This document shows, piece after piece, positions 6,600 to 9,910 of a stretch of DNA of 9,910 nt. Position 1 is the stretch's first letter; every line of letters begins with the position of its first letter. The DNA is from Limisphaerales bacterium. GTDB taxonomy: Bacteria; Verrucomicrobiota; Verrucomicrobiia; Limisphaerales; UBA11358. The position numbers and the translations under genes were made by a program. Location of the stretch: assembly GCA_003133815.1 (NCBI GenBank), contig PKZR01000308.1, positions 1,370 to 11,279 on the forward strand, given 5' to 3'. The notes under the pieces were generated by a model that was given only the letters and a program-made list of their open reading frames with translations, made no database searches and was not told the DNA's origin.

Positions 6600-8255
6600 T
6601 TAAAAATACCCAGTTGGTTTGAGTGATTTAATTAATTTGTCGAGCACCGCCTTTTGTTCCGGCGTAGTGGCATAAGGTTTGAGGTCGTATGGGCTTAAAA
6701 ATCCCTGGCCGTTTGCATCCGAATATGCCTTTGCCACCGCCTCCAATTCGGGAGGCAACACCGAAAGCATTTCTGATGATTTGAACGGAAGAAGCCATTC
6801 GGCTTCACGTCGGCCGAACGCCACTCGTTGATCTATGGGATCCACAACCGTGGATTTATCCTGCACAAACAGCAGGTTGGTCATGCTTGGATTCATAGCG
6901 ATCATTGAAGCGATACTTGAGTCGGACGCCGCTGGAACATAACGCGAAAAAATCGCGTCCGTTTCCTGCAATGGAGGATTAAAATAACCAGCCACTTGAG
7001 ATGCCGTCGCCGGAAGATGTTGCTGATTTGCCGCCATGTAGGCATCCAAAGCAAGCTGGAATTTCTGGACAAAAATCCAGCTCGCCGAAGCCCGGATATT
7101 ACTCAAGGCAATGCGCATTCCTTTGGCAGTGTCCACATCAGCATGTCTGGCATGATCCAACCAGTCTTCCTCTTTTAGGAATTGCATCTCCGGAATTTTC
7201 AGCTCCGGATGCAGCTCAAATTGCTCCCGAATCTTTTTCTCCTTGGCCAGCCACATTTGGGCCTGCTGAAAGGCCGGATCGTTTACGACTTCCGCGTTTG
7301 CCTGCTTGACGCCCAACTGTCCACGAAGTTTCAACAGCTCATTGAACTGAGCCTGCGTCAATTGCTTCTGATCTTTCGCATCCGCCAGCAACTCGGAGAG
7401 TTTGTTGGCCTCAGCCTGCAACCGGGCAATTTCCATCGCCAACGGTGTTTGTTCGGCTTGCAGTTTCGAGGCGGCATTTCGCGCGTCGTGCGCTTGTTTG
7501 GCTTGGTAAATACCCGCGCCGGCCAGCACGGCCACGGTGACGGTGATGAGGGTTTTCTGGAGTGTAGTCATGGCAATAGTTTTGGTTGCGGCGATTATGG
7601 ATGAAGTGTGGACGGCGGTTCCGGCAATCACAGCAGCGGCAGAAATCGTGGCGGCAAGCCCAATAGGCGCGGCTTGCACGGCGTTGGCAGAGATGATCAA
7701 GGCCAGCCCGCTTGCGCCAATCGTGACGTTGCGTTTCGAGAAAAATTCGCGCAATCGTTCCACGGCACGGCTCACACGTTTTTGCGCGGCGTCATCGTTC
7801 GTTCCCAAAGCTTCGCCGACTTCGCGCAGGGTTTTGTTTTCAAAATAGCGGAGCAGAATCGCGCTGCGGTCGGTTTCGTCGAGCGCGGCCATCGCGTCGT
7901 CCAGCAGCGGTTCGATTTGCGTCCAATTATTGGCGGTCGCATTCATGTTGTTCATCTCCACGGCGATTTGTTCGCGCAACTGGCGGCGGGATTCCTTGCG
8001 GATGGCGTCAATCGCCGTCCGCCGCGCTACGGAATAAAGCCACGCGGTTAAGATTGTTTCTGAATTTAATTTCTTTGCGGCGCGCGCGAGGTCGGCGAAG
8101 ACGGACTGCGCAATTTCCTCGGCCAGCTGCGGCGAACGGACTTGCCGGAGCGCGGCGGAATAAACGAGGTTCACATGACGCCGGACAATTTCGGTGAAGG
8201 CGTCCTGCGAATTTTCCCGGGCGAATTGCCGCAGCAGATCCAGATCGCTTGTCAT
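6600..8255 (-). CDS. ECF-type sigma-70 factor with long membrane-associated C-terminal extension
   Basis: An alternative sigma factor that would direct RNA polymerase to a stress or surface-signal regulon. From the ATG at 8255 it has 551 residues, far longer than a usual ECF sigma of about 200. Sigma region 2 spans about 12-87 (AFTEIVRRHVNLVYSAALR, then WLYSVARRTAIDAIRKE) and region 4 about 114-174 (LDETDRSAILLRYFENKTLREVGEALG plus helix-turn-helix). Next come an Ala-rich hydrophobic stretch (about 179-215, containing SANAVQAAP), a clear transmembrane helix (about 234-250), a coiled coil (about 252-316) and a soluble tail of about 230 residues containing HPELKIPEMQFL and LPATASQVAGYFNPP. I recognise this tail from other verrucomicrobial sigma factors but know no function. 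The frame opens at a TTG at 8297, but the ATG at 8255 matches the usual N-terminus. It lies 60 bp after ygfZ on the same strand. There is no separate anti-sigma gene; the extension may serve as one (inference). Confidence 0.92.
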   Translation of the reverse strand: MTSDLDLLRQFARENSQDAFTEIVRRHVNLVYSAALRQVRSPQLAEEIAQSVFADLARAAKKLNSETILTAWLYSVARRTAIDAIRKESRRQLREQIAVEMNNMNATANNWTQIEPLLDDAMAALDETDRSAILLRYFENKTLREVGEALGTNDDAAQKRVSRAVERLREFFSKRNVTIGASGLALIISANAVQAAPIGLAATISAAAVIAGTAVHTSSIIAATKTIAMTTLQKTLITVTVAVLAGAGIYQAKQAHDARNAASKLQAEQTPLAMEIARLQAEANKLSELLADAKDQKQLTQAQFNELLKLRGQLGVKQANAEVVNDPAFQQAQMWLAKEKKIREQFELHPELKIPEMQFLKEEDWLDHARHADVDTAKGMRIALSNIRASASWIFVQKFQLALDAYMAANQQHLPATASQVAGYFNPPLQETDAIFSRYVPAASDSSIASMIAMNPSMTNLLFVQDKSTVVDPIDQRVAFGRREAEWLLPFKSSEMLSVLPPELEAVAKAYSDANGQGFLSPYDLKPYATTPEQKAVLDKLIKSLKPTGYF

Positions 8256-8315
8256 TCTTTTGAAAGCATATCGCCGCCGAAGTCCAAAATCCGACAAATA
8301 TTTCTGTCACTTCCG

Positions 8316-9404
8316 CTATTTCAAAAACGGCAGTTCCACAATTTTCGCCGGACTCTCGCCAGCCGCCGTCCGCAGCATCAGTTCGCTTCCGATTTGGTTC
8401 GCCTCGCGGCGGACGTAGCTGAGGGCGACGTTTGCGTTGAGCGACGGCGATTTCACCGTGCTGGTGACGTGGCCGATTTCTTTTCCGTTGAAAAATAATT
8501 TGTCGCCACGAGCTGGCAAAACTTTCAAATCATCTGCAAGCCGCAAACCGCGCAGTTCCCGGTTGACGTGGCCGATGCTGTGGATGCGATTGATGACTTC
8601 CTGCCCAATGTAGCAGCCTTTGGTGTAGGTGATGGCGCGGCTTTCGATGCCGCATTCGAGCGGAATGTTAGTCTCGTCCATGTCCGCGCCGAATCGCGGA
8701 ATGCCCGCTTCGATGCGCGCGGCCTCAAGCGCCGTCCAGCCGGTCGCGCGTCCGCCAATTTGTTTTGCGGCGGCAATCAATTTGTCCGCCACCGCGCCGA
8801 GTGAATTATCCGGGACGAACAGGTCAAATCCGCTTGTGCCAAGACGAGGATTGTTCGCTAGGTAAATTTCACCAAGCGTGGCATCGGATATTTTCATTGA
8901 AGCCAGCAGCTTGGCAGGAATTTCTGGAAATAAATTCAGGCTACGAACGACATCTTCCGCCTTCGGCCCCTGCACGCTCAACAAACCATAATGCGGCGCG
9001 ACGTCCACGATTTGCACGTCGTCGGCGACGATGAATTTTTCCAAGCGTGCGGAAATTTTTTCCGTCAGGCCGGGCTCGAAATCCAGAAGCAGTTCATCCG
9101 CGAGCGCGAAAATATTCAAATCGCTTTCCATTTTCCCCTTGGCTGTGGTGACGGCGGCGTAGCAGCCTTCGCCGGCGCGGAGTTTTTTCACATCGTTCGT
9201 CACCTGCCCGTGCAGAAAACGCGCGCGGTCCGCGCCGGTCAGGCAGATGCGCGAACGAAAGCTCAAATCAATCACACCCGCGCCGGCCCGCAACGCGGCG
9301 TGTTCAGCCGGCCAGTCGCCGTAATCAGCGACGATTTCCGCGCCATTTAATTCCCCGAACCGCGCGCCGAGACCGTGATGCAATTCGTGCAGAGACAGAC
9401 TCAT
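8316..9404 (-). CDS. ygfZ: Folate-binding YgfZ/IBA57-like protein (GcvT-related), Fe-S cluster maturation
   Basis: Tetrahydrofolate-dependent proteins of the COG0354 group help assemble or repair iron-sulfur clusters, including 4Fe-4S clusters, in the cytoplasm. The family is related to aminomethyltransferase GcvT but is not part of the glycine cleavage system. It has 362 residues. The diagnostic motif KGCYIGQEV lies at 262-270 with the invariant cysteine at 264. A second family motif, LHGQVTND (64-71), is also present, as are GWTALEAARIEAGIPRFGAD (222-241) and the C-terminal beta domain (LRGLRL onward). The YgfZ motif at the place where GcvT differs is the reason for calling it YgfZ rather than GcvT. 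The ATG at 9404 gives the complete N-terminus and lacks a Shine-Dalgarno. It is transcribed towards the sigma factor gene, 60 bp away, and the two may be co-transcribed. The upstream gene is divergent. Confidence 0.92.
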   Translation of the reverse strand: MSLSLHELHHGLGARFGELNGAEIVADYGDWPAEHAALRAGAGVIDLSFRSRICLTGADRARFLHGQVTNDVKKLRAGEGCYAAVTTAKGKMESDLNIFALADELLLDFEPGLTEKISARLEKFIVADDVQIVDVAPHYGLLSVQGPKAEDVVRSLNLFPEIPAKLLASMKISDATLGEIYLANNPRLGTSGFDLFVPDNSLGAVADKLIAAAKQIGGRATGWTALEAARIEAGIPRFGADMDETNIPLECGIESRAITYTKGCYIGQEVINRIHSIGHVNRELRGLRLADDLKVLPARGDKLFFNGKEIGHVTSTVKSPSLNANVALSYVRREANQIGSELMLRTAAGESPAKIVELPFLK

Positions 9405-9557
9405 GTTGGCATCAGAATGTCATCGTTTGAATGAAGTGCAAGGCCATCTGCGGCATTGAAATATTTATTGTTGCCGGCTTCGCCGTGTTGACAGAATAGA
9501 TTTTTGCCCATCTCAAAGGTCTTGAGGAAAATTAATTAATTTGTTTTCCTATGGACC
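9405..9557. promoter_or_regulatory. Divergent intergenic region between ygfZ (-) and the HDOD gene (+)
   Basis: Both genes start outward from this 153 bp space, so it must hold promoters in both directions unless transcription enters from elsewhere. For the + strand, TTGACA (9488-9493) is a perfect -35 box by the E. coli model, but at 17 bp spacing the -10 position (TCTCAA, 9511-9516) is a poor match. The stretch 9527-9546 is strongly AT-rich (AAATTAATTAATTTG). GAGGAAA at 9524-9530 resembles a ribosome binding site but lies 27 bases before the GTG start, too far to serve it. No clear - strand promoter is visible. Confidence 0.35.
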
Positions 9558-9910
9558 GTGAACAAGGTTTCAGAACTCCTCAGAAACATCGATGCCCTGC
9601 CCGCCTCGCCGGCACTGCTGCCAAAACTCGCGAATGCACTTCGCGACATCAACAACATCAATGTCCATGAAGTCGTGGACATCATCATGTTCGATTCATC
9701 GCTAACCGCAAAACTGTTGCAGATCGCCAACAGCGCCTACTTCGGCAAAGCCGAGCCGGTCACCGACGTGGGCGATGCCATCAGCCAGCTGGGCTATGAC
9801 GCCGTCTATTTGCTCGCCGCTTCCATCACCGGTGAAAGCTGCCTGAGGGCGGCGCCGGGGACCGGACTGGACGCCGTGATGCTTTGGAAGCACAGCGTCA
9901 TGACCGCATT
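9558..9910 (+). CDS. HDOD-domain signalling protein, N-terminal part; runs off the right edge
   Basis: HDOD domains are relatives of HD phosphohydrolases that usually lack the metal-binding residues and act in bacterial signal transduction, often joined to receiver, GGDEF, EAL or HD-GYP domains. The 117 visible residues start VNKVSELLRNIDALPASPAL, with the typical LPxxPALLPKL opening, then EVVDIIMFDSSLTAKLLQIANSAYFGK (the family signature with LTAKLL and ANSAYFG), and VTDVGDAISQLGYDAVYLLAAS, the usual helix ending. GTG at 9558 is chosen because the frame is closed by TAA at 9537 and no other start codon lies between. The ATG at 9551 is in another frame, which soon closes. No ribosome binding site lies at the normal distance. 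Any partner domain lies beyond the window, so the signalling output cannot be stated. It diverges from ygfZ. Confidence 0.9.
   Translation, partial: MNKVSELLRNIDALPASPALLPKLANALRDINNINVHEVVDIIMFDSSLTAKLLQIANSAYFGKAEPVTDVGDAISQLGYDAVYLLAASITGESCLRAAPGTGLDAVMLWKHSVMTA

Noticed and set aside
8256..8297. Upstream TTG start giving 14 more residues on the sigma factor
   Set aside because: The added residues (MSDFGLRRRYAFKR) are not typical, and the ATG at 8255 begins the familiar MTSDLDLLRQFA N-terminus.
9532..9543. TAATTAATTTGT shared between the HDOD upstream region and the 3' end of the sigma gene (about 6628-6640)
   Set aside because: A short AT-only style match, one copy being coding sequence; expected by chance and without further shared flanks.
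9536..9893. Two small - strand open frames opposite the HDOD gene
   Set aside because: The + strand frame from 9558 carries a clear HDOD domain over the same bases.

Overview
The window looks like a chromosomal segment of a free-living, polysaccharide-degrading member of the Verrucomicrobiota, most likely the Pedosphaerales/Limisphaerales (subdivision 3) lineage. The grounds are a moderately GC-rich composition, a start of the MTSDLDLLRQFARENSQDAF type on a sigma factor with a long membrane-associated C-terminal extension (a form I associate with that group), secreted glycoside hydrolases next to housekeeping genes, and start codons almost without Shine-Dalgarno sequences. The assignment rests on recognised protein style, not on a database comparison.

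Left half, all on the + strand: the 3' part of purM (1-600), a secreted GH35 beta-galactosidase (643-2904), a secreted GH95 alpha-L-fucosidase (2926-5142) and complete purD (5218-6507). The two purine genes encode steps 2 and 5 of de novo IMP synthesis. Between them sits a compact two-gene sugar cassette whose predicted activities fit in series: the fucosidase would remove a terminal alpha-1,2-linked L-fucose and the galactosidase would then remove the exposed beta-galactose. This suits fucosylated plant xyloglucan or similar glycans.

Right half: two genes on the - strand, ygfZ-like (9404-8316) followed by an ECF sigma factor (8255-6600), converge on purD. A + strand HDOD signalling gene (9558 to the window end) diverges from ygfZ across a 153 bp intergenic region. 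A long inverted repeat (6517-6558) sits between purD and the sigma gene.

The most interesting item is a 57 bp palindromic element (231-287) lying in frame inside purM. It has perfect 9 bp terminal inverted repeats and two internal hairpins, and adds about 20 residues to an otherwise normal essential enzyme. It behaves like the Rickettsia palindromic elements known from another phylum. Second in interest is that the sequences just after purM and just before purD share two motifs, as if the sugar cassette were bounded by a duplicated junction. No tRNA, rRNA, CRISPR array, insertion sequence or defence system was found.
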